This document shows, one piece after another, positions 25,661 through 34,885 of a DNA stretch of 35,392 nucleotides; positions within the stretch are counted from its first letter, which is position 1; each line of letters opens with the position of its first letter. The position numbers and the translations under genes were made by a program. The notes under the pieces were generated by a model. The model saw only the letters and a program-made list of their open reading frames with translations. It had not been told where the DNA came from and searched no databases. The stretch is from Mollicutes bacterium Phil14 (GTDB taxonomy: Bacteria; Bacillota_I; Bacilli_A; ML615J-28; CAG-698): NCBI GenBank assembly GCA_001940985.1, contig MSHB01000022.1, positions 1 to 35,392 on the forward strand, given 5' to 3'.

Positions 25661-26982
25661 AATAACTCCCAATAGCCTTTGTTTGCAACTATTAATTCAT
25701 CTAGAATTTTCTTTGCTTTATAGCCATCAATTACTGTTCTGTTAAGTGTTAGTGCGGCTAAAGCCTTTTTATATGATTTTTCAAAAAATGCTTCTGCAGC
25801 TAATTTTTCATATGCGTATTGTTGCTCAATTAATCCCTTATGAAATGTTGGTATATTCCCAACTGATATTTTCCTAGGGCCTATATTCCCAACAACACAA
25901 TTAACCTCAACCATTGCATCATCTGGCAAATTAGAAATTGTTCCTTCGTTTCGTAATATCATAATAAATTCTTCATTTGTGTTATTTGCAAGTGCACTAG
26001 CCAAATCAACTATCATATCTGCATGTGCTTCATTAACTGCAAGTGGTGAATTCTTAGCAGTACCACTTTCTATAACTTTTTTGCTCTCAGTAAAAACTTT
26101 TTTTTCTCTTCCATCCATTACTTCATTAGCCCTAGTGTAATCTTTATTCAAATGGCTAACTTTATACTCAGGGAAAAGATAATATTGCAAATATGTATTT
26201 GGCAAATAGTCTGGATAATTTTCAAGGATATTTTTCACCATATGGTATGTATCTAACCAAGATGGATCACGTTCTTCTTTGTCAGCAGGATCAAATCCAT
26301 ATTTTAAAATTTTTTCTTTAATCTCAGGTAATAAATCAACGCCTTCTGTATTATATAGATGTTTGAACCAACCAAAATGATTTAACCCAAAATATACTGG
26401 TTTCAAATCATGAAAATCAATATTAACAATCTTGCCATATGATTTTAACAAGTTAATAGGCTGATCACATATATTAAGCAGTCTTTTATCCTCTGGGAAT
26501 ACTTGGTCTAACGCTACCGCAACAATTGCAGCAGGATTTGTATAGTTCAATATCCACGCATCTTTACTCATTTTTCTAACATCATTAACTATTTCTATCA
26601 TATCTGGAATTGATCTCAATCCATAAGCAAATCCACCTGGTCCACACGTCTCTTGACCAACAACGCCATATTTTAGCGGTATCTTCTCGTCTAGTTCACG
26701 CATTTTAAATCCGCCTGTTCTGATTTGACAAAATACATAGTCAACATCTTTATATGCGACTTCTTTATCAGTTGTATATATTACTTCAACTTCAGGATTT
26801 TCCTCTCTAAATAAAATTTGAGCAAATTTACCTATTGGTTCTTGACGAGCTCCATTATTGTCGAATAGCACTAATTCCTTTAATGGTAATTTTTCTTTTT
26901 TAACACATAAACTTTTTAATAATCCTGGTGTCCATGTACTGCCACCACCAACTATTGTTACTTTATACTTCTTTTGTTTCAT
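25657..26982 (-). CDS. Family 4 glycoside hydrolase, 6-phospho-alpha-glucosidase type
   Basis: GH4 enzymes cleave glycosides by an NAD+ and Mn2+ dependent redox-elimination mechanism. The 441-residue protein has the nucleotide motif VGGGSTWTPG (11-20), CGPGGFAYGLRSIP (113-126), NYTNP (146-150), the metal ligands C172 (ICDQP) and H202 (LNHFGW), and PNTYLQYYLFPEY. The last and TRANEVMDGRE are hallmarks of the MalA/GlvA/MalH branch that hydrolyses 6-phospho-alpha-glucosides such as maltose 6-phosphate. The usual CDMP reads CDQP. It is the first gene of an ABC-type operon with no PTS, so the phosphorylated substrate is unexplained. ATG 26982 has AAGGGG upstream and gives the standard length. Confidence 0.9.
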   Translation of the reverse strand: MKQKKYKVTIVGGGSTWTPGLLKSLCVKKEKLPLKELVLFDNNGARQEPIGKFAQILFREENPEVEVIYTTDKEVAYKDVDYVFCQIRTGGFKMRELDEKIPLKYGVVGQETCGPGGFAYGLRSIPDMIEIVNDVRKMSKDAWILNYTNPAAIVAVALDQVFPEDKRLLNICDQPINLLKSYGKIVNIDFHDLKPVYFGLNHFGWFKHLYNTEGVDLLPEIKEKILKYGFDPADKEERDPSWLDTYHMVKNILENYPDYLPNTYLQYYLFPEYKVSHLNKDYTRANEVMDGREKKVFTESKKVIESGTAKNSPLAVNEAHADMIVDLASALANNTNEEFIMILRNEGTISNLPDDAMVEVNCVVGNIGPRKISVGNIPTFHKGLIEQQYAYEKLAAEAFFEKSYKKALAALTLNRTVIDGYKAKKILDELIVANKGYWELL

Positions 26983-27008
26983 TTGTGAAACCCCTTTCAT
27001 ATATACTA

Positions 27009-27014
27009 ATTATA
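27009..27014 (-). promoter_or_regulatory. -10 box of the GH4-ABC operon promoter
   Basis: TATAAT on the minus strand, 27 nt before the start codon. No good -35 box is present at the right distance, as expected for a promoter controlled by a regulator such as the neighbouring RpiR protein. Confidence 0.5.
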
Positions 27015-27062
27015 AACCATAACCAATCTTTTTTATATTACATAAAAAGTAATAAATTACAA

Positions 27063-27105
27063 GAAAAAAGAGTTAACTCCTACCAAACCAAAAAAGTTAA
27101 CTCTT
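27063..27105 (-). terminator. Terminator of the rpiR-type gene
   Basis: An 11-bp perfect stem AAGAGTTAACT/AGTTAACTCTT with a 16-base loop, followed by a T run on the minus strand. It separates the regulator from the operon it probably controls. Confidence 0.8.
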
Positions 27106-27116
27106 AGCAAATAACC

Positions 27117-27872
27117 CTATCCAATTTTTTTCTTTATATAAAATGTTATAATAATATTCAAAACAAAAAGCATGGGCACTCTAGAAGATATATCAGATAT
27201 AGATTTAGGATTATTATCAGAACAGATGCTTATATTTATATCTCCAATTTTTGATAGCTCATTATTTACATTTTTTGTAATCGTTATAACTTTAGCATTC
27301 CTGCTTTTAGCAATTTGAGCTGCTCTAACAACTTGATGAGTATTGCCACTCAAACTGCACACTATCAGTATATCATTTTCATTCATTGATTCACAAGCTA
27401 AATATGCAATATGTGTATCTTGATAATTAAAATTAGCTTTATTACAAGTTAATAATTGCTTTGAAGCATATTCTAAAACAGTAGATGTTAAACCTTTACC
27501 AAAAAAATGAATTTTTTCTTTTTTTAACATTAAATCTACTATTTCATTCACCTTATCTTTATCTAAAAGCTTTGCTGTTTCAACTATAGAATTAACATTA
27601 TTGTCAAGAATACTTTCAAAAGTTTCATTTACTAAATTTTGTTCTGCTTTTTTTACTTCTTCTTTTACATAGTATTTTAATTCAGAAAATCCACTAAACC
27701 CAATTTTTTTGCATAGTCTAATAATGCTAGTAGTTGAAAAGAAAACAGATTTTGATAAATCTTGAATACTCATATCTAAAATTTCTTTTTTATTATTATC
27801 AATATACCTTAATATATCTAATTCTGAAATTGTAAGCGAATTAATAACGTCAATTCCTATTCTTGTAAACAT
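27117..27872 (-). CDS. RpiR/MurR family transcriptional regulator
   Basis: The 251-residue protein has an N-terminal helix-turn-helix (about 10-75, with MSIQDLSKSVFFSTTSIIRLCKKIGFSGFSELKYYV). A SIS sugar-phosphate-binding domain follows (about 105-235, with IHFFGKGLTSTVLEYASKQL and VCSLSGNTHQVV). Such regulators control carbohydrate operons in response to a sugar phosphate, and the GH4 operon lies directly downstream on the same strand after a terminator. ATG 27872 is chosen because GGTGAT precedes it and because the upstream ATG at 27905 falls before the predicted transcription start. Confidence 0.9.
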   Translation of the reverse strand: MFTRIGIDVINSLTISELDILRYIDNNKKEILDMSIQDLSKSVFFSTTSIIRLCKKIGFSGFSELKYYVKEEVKKAEQNLVNETFESILDNNVNSIVETAKLLDKDKVNEIVDLMLKKEKIHFFGKGLTSTVLEYASKQLLTCNKANFNYQDTHIAYLACESMNENDILIVCSLSGNTHQVVRAAQIAKSRNAKVITITKNVNNELSKIGDINISICSDNNPKSISDISSRVPMLFVLNIIITFYIKKKIG

Positions 27873-27893
27873 AATATCACCACTTTTTACTAT

Positions 27894-27922
27894 ATTATCA
27901 ACCATATGTGGAAAAAAGTCAA
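27894..27922 (-). promoter_or_regulatory. Promoter of the rpiR-type gene
   Basis: On the minus strand TTGACT (27922-27917), 17 nt, then GATAAT (27899-27894), about 22 nt before ATG 27872. Confidence 0.75.
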
Positions 27923-27959
27923 ACTTTTTTTAAAATATAGAATTTCATAGTGCTAAAAA

Positions 27960-27993
27960 AATAAAAAATCTATGGCCAAATAAGCCATAGATC
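27960..27993 (-). terminator. Terminator of lysS
   Basis: ATCTATGGC/GCCATAGAT with a seven-base loop, followed by a T run on the minus strand. Confidence 0.85.
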
Positions 27994-28000
27994 TAGCATA

Positions 28001-29494
<1,494 letters not shown>

Positions 29495-29516
29495 TTACAC
29501 CTCTTAACACTTACTT

Positions 29517-29525
29517 ATTATATCA
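29517..29525 (-). promoter_or_regulatory. Extended -10 promoter of lysS
   Basis: The minus strand reads TG-A-TATAAT (hexamer 29522-29517), 26 nt before the start codon. Confidence 0.6.
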
Positions 29526-29561
29526 AAAAACAAATAATAATTCAAACATTATTTATTTCAT

Positions 29562-29587
29562 AAAAAAACCACATTTATAAAATGTGG
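29562..29587 (-). terminator. Terminator of the tRNA pair
   Basis: CCACATTT/AAATGTGG with a three-base loop, followed by seven T on the minus strand, starts 15 nt after the encoded CCA of tRNA-Gln. Confidence 0.8.
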
Positions 29588-29601
29588 CTAATTTCAATAA
29601 T

Positions 29602-29676
29602 TGGCAGGACCATCAAGATTCGAACTTGAGAATGACGGAGTCAAAGTCCGTTGCCTTACCGCTTGGCTATGGTCCT
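29602..29676 (-). tRNA. tRNA-Gln (anticodon TTG)
   Basis: A complete cloverleaf with acceptor AGGACCA/TGGTCCT, D-arm GCCAAGCGGTAAGGC, anticodon arm CGGACTTTGACTCCG and T-arm TCAAGTTCGAATCTTGA. The 3' CCA is encoded after discriminator G. It lies nine bases after tRNA-Tyr. Confidence 0.96.
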
Positions 29677-29685
29677 ATAAAAAAA

Positions 29686-29771
29686 TGGTGGAAAGGAGTG
29701 GATTCGAACCACCGAACTCGGAGAGAGTGGATTTACAGTCCACCGCGTTTAGCCACTTCGCTACCTTTCCA
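29686..29771 (-). tRNA. tRNA-Tyr (anticodon GTA)
   Basis: A class II tRNA with long variable arm: acceptor TGGAAAG/CTTTCCA, anticodon arm around GGACTGTAAATCC, T-arm GTGGTTCGAATCCAC and encoded CCA. It is probably co-transcribed with the tRNA-Gln gene that follows. Confidence 0.96.
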
Positions 29772-29839
29772 TTTTGCCGTCACATCAGACTGCTCTACTA
29801 TTTTACTACATTTAAAATAAAAAAGCAAGAGAAAATTAA

Positions 29840-29880
29840 AAAAAAATTAAAAAAGAGAGACTAAGGTAAATCTTAGTCTC
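29840..29880 (-). terminator. Terminator after the phosphate acyltransferase-like gene
   Basis: GAGACTAAG/CTTAGTCTC with a six-base loop, followed by T-rich sequence on the minus strand. Confidence 0.8.
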
Positions 29881-29895
29881 AAACAAGGAGAACAA

Positions 29896-30726
29896 TTAGT
29901 TAGTTTCCACTAAGATTTCTTCATTTTTTAAAACTTTTAATAACACTAACATCGAAAAAATAATGTTGTGTTCATTTTTTATATCCGCTGTATCAATAAT
30001 ATAATTATTATTATAAGTTAATATTGAACCTATTTTACAAGTTCCTAACACATTTAGTGTTTCTAAAAAAGTATTACTTGATTCAAAAGTTTTAAATATT
30101 AATAAATTAATATTATTCTTATATACATTAACTAATGAATTTTGTTCAAACAAATCATATAACTTATATGAATCAACAATATTTATCATTCGATAATTAC
30201 AATCTTTTAATATCATTTTTATTATATTTGATTCTAATACTTCAGCTTTTGTTTTTATACTTGTTACTAAAGCAGCATTAGCTCGTTTTATTCCAAGTTT
30301 ATTCATAAAGTTATATGCTTTAATAATTGATTTCTTTTTATCTTCAAAATCAACTCTTTCTCTATGAGAAAAATTACTAACAAAAAGGAAATGATTAATT
30401 AGTGGAAAATCAATAATATTAATATAATTGAAATCATCATTTTCTTTTATTGAATACAATTGCTTTTGATAGTAATAGGAAATATTACCGATTATTACAT
30501 ATGCTACTTCTTTCAATAAATACTTTTTTGTGAAATCTATAATATCTCTTTCTTCATCACAATCTATAATTCCAAATTCCTGACAATCTATTTTATTTCT
30601 AAAACAGGTCTCATAAATCTTTTTCTTATTACCAATTAATGTGAAATCTCCTAAATTGATTTTTTTTGCAGATGAAACTGCCTTTAATAACTTAGCCTCA
30701 TACGGAGCTAAAACTAATATTTCCAT
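29896..30726 (-). CDS. Divergent phosphate acetyl/butyryltransferase-like protein
   Basis: The 276-residue protein weakly follows the Pta/Ptb fold: AVSSAKKINLGDFTLIGNKKKI near residues 16-38 resembles the start of phosphate acyltransferases, and NFMNKLGIKRANAALVTSIKTK near 138-160 resembles their central segment. Typical catalytic-region signatures are not recognisable, so enzymatic activity is uncertain. If active it would exchange acyl groups between CoA and phosphate; no acyl kinase gene is adjacent. The start at 30726 has AAGGTGAT upstream and TATAAT about 20 bases further. It stands alone, between two terminators. Confidence 0.5.
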   Translation of the reverse strand: MEILVLAPYEAKLLKAVSSAKKINLGDFTLIGNKKKIYETCFRNKIDCQEFGIIDCDEERDIIDFTKKYLLKEVAYVIIGNISYYYQKQLYSIKENDDFNYINIIDFPLINHFLFVSNFSHRERVDFEDKKKSIIKAYNFMNKLGIKRANAALVTSIKTKAEVLESNIIKMILKDCNYRMINIVDSYKLYDLFEQNSLVNVYKNNINLLIFKTFESSNTFLETLNVLGTCKIGSILTYNNNYIIDTADIKNEHNIIFSMLVLLKVLKNEEILVETN

Positions 30727-30807
30727 TCATATCACCTTCTTAGAGACATTATATTATTTTAATTTACAAAAAAATGTCGAAAAATAAATTTAAAGTGATA
30801 TTTTTTT

Positions 30808-30832
30808 AAAAAAGCAAAAGTAATACTTTTGC
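30808..30832 (-). terminator. Terminator of the YcxB-like operon
   Basis: GCAAAAGT/ACTTTTGC with a three-base loop followed by six T on the minus strand. Confidence 0.85.
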
Positions 30833-30840
30833 TCATTAAA

Positions 30841-31374
30841 TCATAAATCAAGTTCTTCAGCAATCATCCCAAACACTTCTTGAGTAGTTAGAGGTGTATT
30901 TTTAATAGACAAACTATTAATTTCACAATTGATATCTTCTAGCATTTTATCACTATATGTTAAATGCTCCATTAAAATAGTATCAATTTTTTTAATTATC
31001 TTATCAATTCCTTCTTTTACATTCTTATTAATTAATTTTCCATCATCACTTAAAGTATCTAATAAATCTTCTAAATATAAATAATAATTTATCAAAACTT
31101 CATATTTTGAAAACTCTTCATAATTAGAATTAAAATAATTATGATAGAACAATTTTACTGTTTCCATTTGCCCATATAAATAAAAATATCCAGTTTCAAA
31201 AATAGTTTCTAAATCTTCATCTACTTTGTTAGTATCATGCATCAATTCAATATAACCTAAAACTTTTAATATATCACTAAAACGATCAAAGACCATTGAA
31301 TTATTTGTACTTAATACATCAAAAAACTTTTTATTTGCTTCTTTATAACTTTTATAATCATTTATATATAACAT
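30841..31374 (-). CDS. Hypothetical helical protein
   Basis: I do not recognise this 177-residue protein. It is acidic, rich in Tyr, Leu, Asp and Glu, and almost certainly all-helical, with no membrane segment, signal peptide or conserved catalytic motif. ATG 31374 is preferred because AGGTG lies five bases upstream; a GTG at 31380 sits inside that site. It follows the YcxB-like gene by eight bases and shares its terminator, so the two probably work together or simply share expression. Confidence 0.6.
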   Translation of the reverse strand: MLYINDYKSYKEANKKFFDVLSTNNSMVFDRFSDILKVLGYIELMHDTNKVDEDLETIFETGYFYLYGQMETVKLFYHNYFNSNYEEFSKYEVLINYYLYLEDLLDTLSDDGKLINKNVKEGIDKIIKKIDTILMEHLTYSDKMLEDINCEINSLSIKNTPLTTQEVFGMIAEELDL

Positions 31375-31382
31375 TTTCACAC

Positions 31383-31961
31383 CTAATCCTTATATATTTT
31401 TTTAAATGGAACTTTACCCTTTTTATTAGGTTTTAAATTATTCATAGCTAATTTTCTTAAAAGTTCACTATCGCCCTTGACAATTCCATCTTTTGCCACA
31501 ACCAATCCTTGGTCATCATTAATATATATAAAGAAAGCCTCTTCTGTTTCATAAATTGTATCAACATTATACCATCCTAAAGTAAGTTTTGATTCATTAT
31601 TTATCTTTCTAAGAATTTTATCTTTAGTAATTTCTAAGATTTCAACAGTGTCCTTTCTTGCCTCTGCTTCTCTTTTTGTAGCTGATGATATCCTAAAAAA
31701 CATAATCATCGGTGTTATCATAACAGTTGCAAAACTCAATACCCATACAGAAATAATTGTTTTAGTTTCTGTTGGTGTAGCAATTGTTTGTTTTACAGCC
31801 ATATAAATTACAAAGGCAGCTAACAAAAAAATAAAATAAATAGATAATGATCTTCTAAACATATGTATTAAATAAAAACTACGATGCAAATCTTTACGAT
31901 ATTTGCTCTCAACAACAACCTTATTAGTTTGATTAACTGTTTCTTTATTTTTGTTTTCCAT
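31383..31961 (-). CDS. YcxB-like membrane protein
   Basis: The 192-residue protein has a charged N-terminus, two membrane helices (about 40-58 and 70-90: SIYFIFLLAAFVIYMAV and VWVLSFATVMITPMIMFF) and a cytoplasmic beta-rich domain. That domain includes LGWYNVDTIYETEEAFFIYINDDQGLVVAKD, the pattern of the YcxB-like family. The function is unknown. ATG 31961 is chosen because TTGGAG precedes it by seven bases and the upstream ATG at 31985 is too close to the predicted transcription start. Confidence 0.7.
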   Translation of the reverse strand: MENKNKETVNQTNKVVVESKYRKDLHRSFYLIHMFRRSLSIYFIFLLAAFVIYMAVKQTIATPTETKTIISVWVLSFATVMITPMIMFFRISSATKREAEARKDTVEILEITKDKILRKINNESKLTLGWYNVDTIYETEEAFFIYINDDQGLVVAKDGIVKGDSELLRKLAMNNLKPNKKGKVPFKKIYKD

Positions 31962-31988
31962 AAAATGCTCCAATCTATAACTCACTTT

Positions 31989-31997
31989 ATTATATCA
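31989..31997 (-). promoter_or_regulatory. Extended -10 promoter of the YcxB-like operon
   Basis: The minus strand reads TG-A-TATAAT (hexamer 31994-31989), with transcription expected near 31982. It lies back to back with the hslO promoter. Confidence 0.6.
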
Positions 31998-32026
31998 TAT
32001 TTTTTTATTTCTTAAAAGAAAATTTA

Positions 32027-32055
32027 TTGATTTAAATAAAGAAATGGATTAAAAT
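32027..32055 (+). promoter_or_regulatory. Promoter of hslO-M42
   Basis: TTGATT (32027-32032), 17 nt, TAAAAT (32050-32055), about 30 nt before the start codon. Confidence 0.75.
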
Positions 32056-32084
32056 ATATATATAGATTAAGAAAGGAAAAAAAT

Positions 32085-32957
32085 ATGGCAAATGATACAT
32101 TATTAAAAGCTCTTGCCTTAGAAAGTAGAGTTAGAGTTTATATAATTAATTCAACATCTGTTACTAATGAGGCTATAAAAAGACATGACCTATGGCCTAG
32201 TGCTGCTAGCGTTTTAGGAAAAACTATGGCAATTGGTCTAATGATGGGAGCAATGCTAAAAGGTGAAGAAGCCCTAACAATAAAAATTGATGGAAATGGA
32301 CCAATTGGAACTGTCTGTGTGGATGCTTATCCTAATGGAACTGTTAGAGGTTATGTTGAAAGGAATCATGTTCATTTCACTAATAAAGAAGGTCTTGATG
32401 ATGTCTATACACTTGGTTATAATGGCTATATTGATGTTATAAAAGATTTGAAACTTAAAGATTTATTTACTTCAACTATTCCTTTACAAACAGGAGATTT
32501 AGCTAAGGACTTTACATATTATTTTATGAAAAGTGAACAAACGCCATCACTAGTTTCTTTAGGTTCTTTGTTTGATGTTGATAACACTTGCAAAGTCTGT
32601 GGAGGAATAATTATACAACTTCTTCCTAATGCTACTGAAGAAGATATAACTTATATTGAAAATAAAATTAATATTTTAAGTAAAATGAGTGATTTGCTTT
32701 TAAAATATACTGATTTAGAAGATATATTAAAATTAATCTTTGATAACAATTACTCAATTCTTGAGAAAAAAGACGTATGCTTTAAATGTCCTTGTTCAAA
32801 AGAAAACTTTGCAAAAGGTCTTGCAACACTACCAAAAAAGGATTTAGAAGATATCATAAATAAAGATAAAAAGGCCGAAGTTGTTTGTCATTACTGCAAT
32901 GAAAAATATACTTTTTCTTTAGAAGAATTAGAAGAAATTTTGAAAGGAGCAAAATAA
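32085..32957 (+). CDS. hslO: Redox-regulated chaperone Hsp33
   Basis: Hsp33 is a cytoplasmic holdase that is switched on by oxidation. The 290 residues include the N-terminal domain with GKTMAIGLMMGAMLKGEE and IKIDGNGPIG near residues 45-80. The C-terminal redox switch has four zinc-binding cysteines in KCPCSKE (CxC) and VCHYCNE (CxxC). All switch residues are present, so it should be functional. AAAGGAAAA precedes the start. The M42 peptidase ATG follows directly after its stop. Confidence 0.95.
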   Translation: MANDTLLKALALESRVRVYIINSTSVTNEAIKRHDLWPSAASVLGKTMAIGLMMGAMLKGEEALTIKIDGNGPIGTVCVDAYPNGTVRGYVERNHVHFTNKEGLDDVYTLGYNGYIDVIKDLKLKDLFTSTIPLQTGDLAKDFTYYFMKSEQTPSLVSLGSLFDVDNTCKVCGGIIIQLLPNATEEDITYIENKINILSKMSDLLLKYTDLEDILKLIFDNNYSILEKKDVCFKCPCSKENFAKGLATLPKKDLEDIINKDKKAEVVCHYCNEKYTFSLEELEEILKGAK

Positions 32958-33989
32958 ATGGAATTAAATGAACTTGGAAAAAAGATACTAGAATTTGCGA
33001 AAGAAATTTTAGAAATACCATCACCTACTGGATATACTACTAATGTAATTGAATTTTTAAAAACAGAATGTAGTAAAAGAAATCTAAAATGTGAAAGAAT
33101 CAATAATGGAAACTTAATAATAGAAATTAGTGGAAAAAGTGATTATACTTTAGGACTATCTGCTCATGTTGATACTTTAGGAGCAATCGTTAGAAGTATT
33201 AATAGTAATGGAACATTAAGATTTAGTGTACTAGGTGGCCCAATTTTACCAACTTATGATGGGGAATATTGCTACATTATTACTCGTGATAACAAAGTAT
33301 ATACAGGAACATTCTTATCAAATGCTCCAGCAGTTCACGTTTATAAAGACTCAAGAAGTCTTCCTAGAAATGATGAGACTATGCATATTAGGCTTGATGA
33401 AGTTGTTAAAAACAAACAAGACGTCCTAAATTTAGGAATTACAAATGGTGCTTTTATAGCCCTTGATCCAAAAACAACAATCACTTCTTCTAACTATATT
33501 AAATCTCGTTTTTTAGATGATAAAATAAGCGTTGCTATTTTATTTGGTTTAATTGATTATTATCAAGCTAATAACATAACTCCAAATCAAACACTTAAAT
33601 TTATCATATCAACTCATGAAGAAACTGGTTTTGGTGCAAGTTATATACCTCAAGTTGATGAACTTTTAGCAGTAGATATGGGATGTATAGGTGAAGACTT
33701 AAGCTGTACTGAAGAAGACGTTTCTATCTGTGCAAAAGACAATGCTGGTCCTTATAACTTGGAAATGACTAATAGACTTATTGAGTTAGCTAAAAATGAT
33801 AATCTTAATTATGCAGTTGATGTATATCCTTTCTATTCATCTGATGTCTCTGCTGCCCTAAGAGGTGGAAATAACATTAAAGGAGCATTAATCGGACCTG
33901 GTGTTCATGCCTCTCACGGAATGGAAAGAACTCATTTAAATGGTGTTATTAATACTTTAAAATTATTAATCGCTTATACTACTAAATAA
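32958..33989 (+). CDS. M42 family metallopeptidase (glutamyl aminopeptidase type)
   Basis: The 343-residue protein has the two-metal site of M42 peptidases: SAHVDTLG (H70, D72), SRFLDDK with the bridging Asp (about 185), THEETGFG with catalytic Glu pair (about 217), AVDMG (about 235) and HASHGMERTH (about 318-327). M42 enzymes form tetrahedral dodecamers and trim N-terminal residues from peptides in the cytoplasm. Co-transcription with Hsp33 (TAA directly followed by ATG, AAAGGAG within hslO) suggests shared expression in protein quality control. Confidence 0.92.
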   Translation: MELNELGKKILEFAKEILEIPSPTGYTTNVIEFLKTECSKRNLKCERINNGNLIIEISGKSDYTLGLSAHVDTLGAIVRSINSNGTLRFSVLGGPILPTYDGEYCYIITRDNKVYTGTFLSNAPAVHVYKDSRSLPRNDETMHIRLDEVVKNKQDVLNLGITNGAFIALDPKTTITSSNYIKSRFLDDKISVAILFGLIDYYQANNITPNQTLKFIISTHEETGFGASYIPQVDELLAVDMGCIGEDLSCTEEDVSICAKDNAGPYNLEMTNRLIELAKNDNLNYAVDVYPFYSSDVSAALRGGNNIKGALIGPGVHASHGMERTHLNGVINTLKLLIAYTTK

Positions 33990-34005
33990 ATCTTAAAACA
34001 AAAGC

Positions 34006-34064
34006 CGTGCGTTTGAACTGATGCCTACTTGACAGACATCATTCTCTACGTGCGACTTTTTTTA
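34006..34064 (+). terminator. Compound stem-loop ending the hslO-M42 operon
   Basis: AAAGCCGTGCGT (about 34006) pairs with ACGTGCGACTTT (ending about 34062) through 11 of 12 positions, two of them G-U. An inner TGATG/CATCA hairpin lies between and seven T follow. It is longer than the other terminators here, and may be a small RNA or a dispersed repeat as well. Confidence 0.6.
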
Positions 34065-34077
34065 ATATATCCCTAAG

Positions 34078-34703
34078 TTAATCTTTATTTAACCACTCTG
34101 TTGATTTAACAATCATATACAAACTTATAATTATTATGATTAAAGCAATACCTCCACCAGTTGCCTTTAAACCTATTTCCCTCATCTAAAGTCTTTTTAT
34201 ATTTACATTTTACATTTTCTTCAGCCATATTATTTTTAATAATATTATAACCTTCTAAAATATATTTCAAATTTGTTACATAGTCTATGTTTTTCTTTGA
34301 AATCATGCTTTTTAAATTAGCAAACTTTTTTTCAAATAATGTTGTATAAATTATTATTACAAATGATAAAACTATAAAAATTAAAGCAATCAACCAATTC
34401 TTTACTAAGTAAAAGTTTTAAATAATCAGATTTTACTTCTTTATCAATTTTTATGATTAGTTTTGTTCTAAAATATCTTCTAAAGAAATTGCTCATTATG
34501 TAAATTAAGATATATACAAATAAAAATATTATTGATAATATAAATAATTTAATTGAAATGCTCTGTCTTTTTGCCATTTCTGCGTAATTAACTATATTTT
34601 GAAATATTATAGCAATTCCAGAATTTAATAAACTTTGAATAAGAGTAAAAAATATAATTATAACTGTTAAAGTTTTAGTTCTTAATAAATATTTTTTTAA
34701 CAT
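34078..34703 (-). pseudogene. Decayed ABC exporter gene (membrane domain only)
   Basis: The first frame (from ATG 34703, AGAGG upstream) encodes the start of an ABC exporter membrane domain: KKYLLRTKTLTVIIIFFTLIQ, several helices and then KSDYLKLLLSKELV. Roughly 50-60 residues are then missing and the homology resumes in another frame with ALIFIVLSFVIIIYTTLFEKKFANLKS and NLKYILEGYNIIKNN. After about 34195 a third frame carries GLKATGGGIALIIIIISLYMI and stops at 34078. The rest of the membrane domain and the whole ATPase domain are absent. The gene has therefore suffered a deletion, at least one more frameshift and loss of its 3' half. Confidence 0.8.
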
Positions 34704-34752
34704 AGCCTCTCATTTTTAGCATAAATATCCCTAGTCATTTTTATAATTATAA

Positions 34753-34784
34753 AAGCTTTCTTAATTCTAAGAAAGCTTAATTTT
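34753..34784. terminator. Bidirectional terminator-like hairpin
   Basis: A perfect 11-bp stem AAGCTTTCTTA/TAAGAAAGCTT with loop ATTC, with T-rich sequence on either side. It lies between the ABC remnant and the hydrolase gene. A second, imperfect hairpin (ATACTC/GAGTAT with AAGATA/TATCTT) lies at 34802-34841. Confidence 0.65.
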
Positions 34785-34885
34785 TTCCCTCATTAAATAA
34801 ATACTCAACTCAAGATAATTAATTAAACTATCTTAGAGTATGAGAAGCCCCACACGAATAATGTAACAAATTTTTACATTTATAG

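Noticed and set aside
29584..29864. Plus-strand reading frames over the tRNA pair
   Set aside because: They are translations of the antisense of tRNA-Gln and tRNA-Tyr and carry the usual tRNA-derived peptide patterns.
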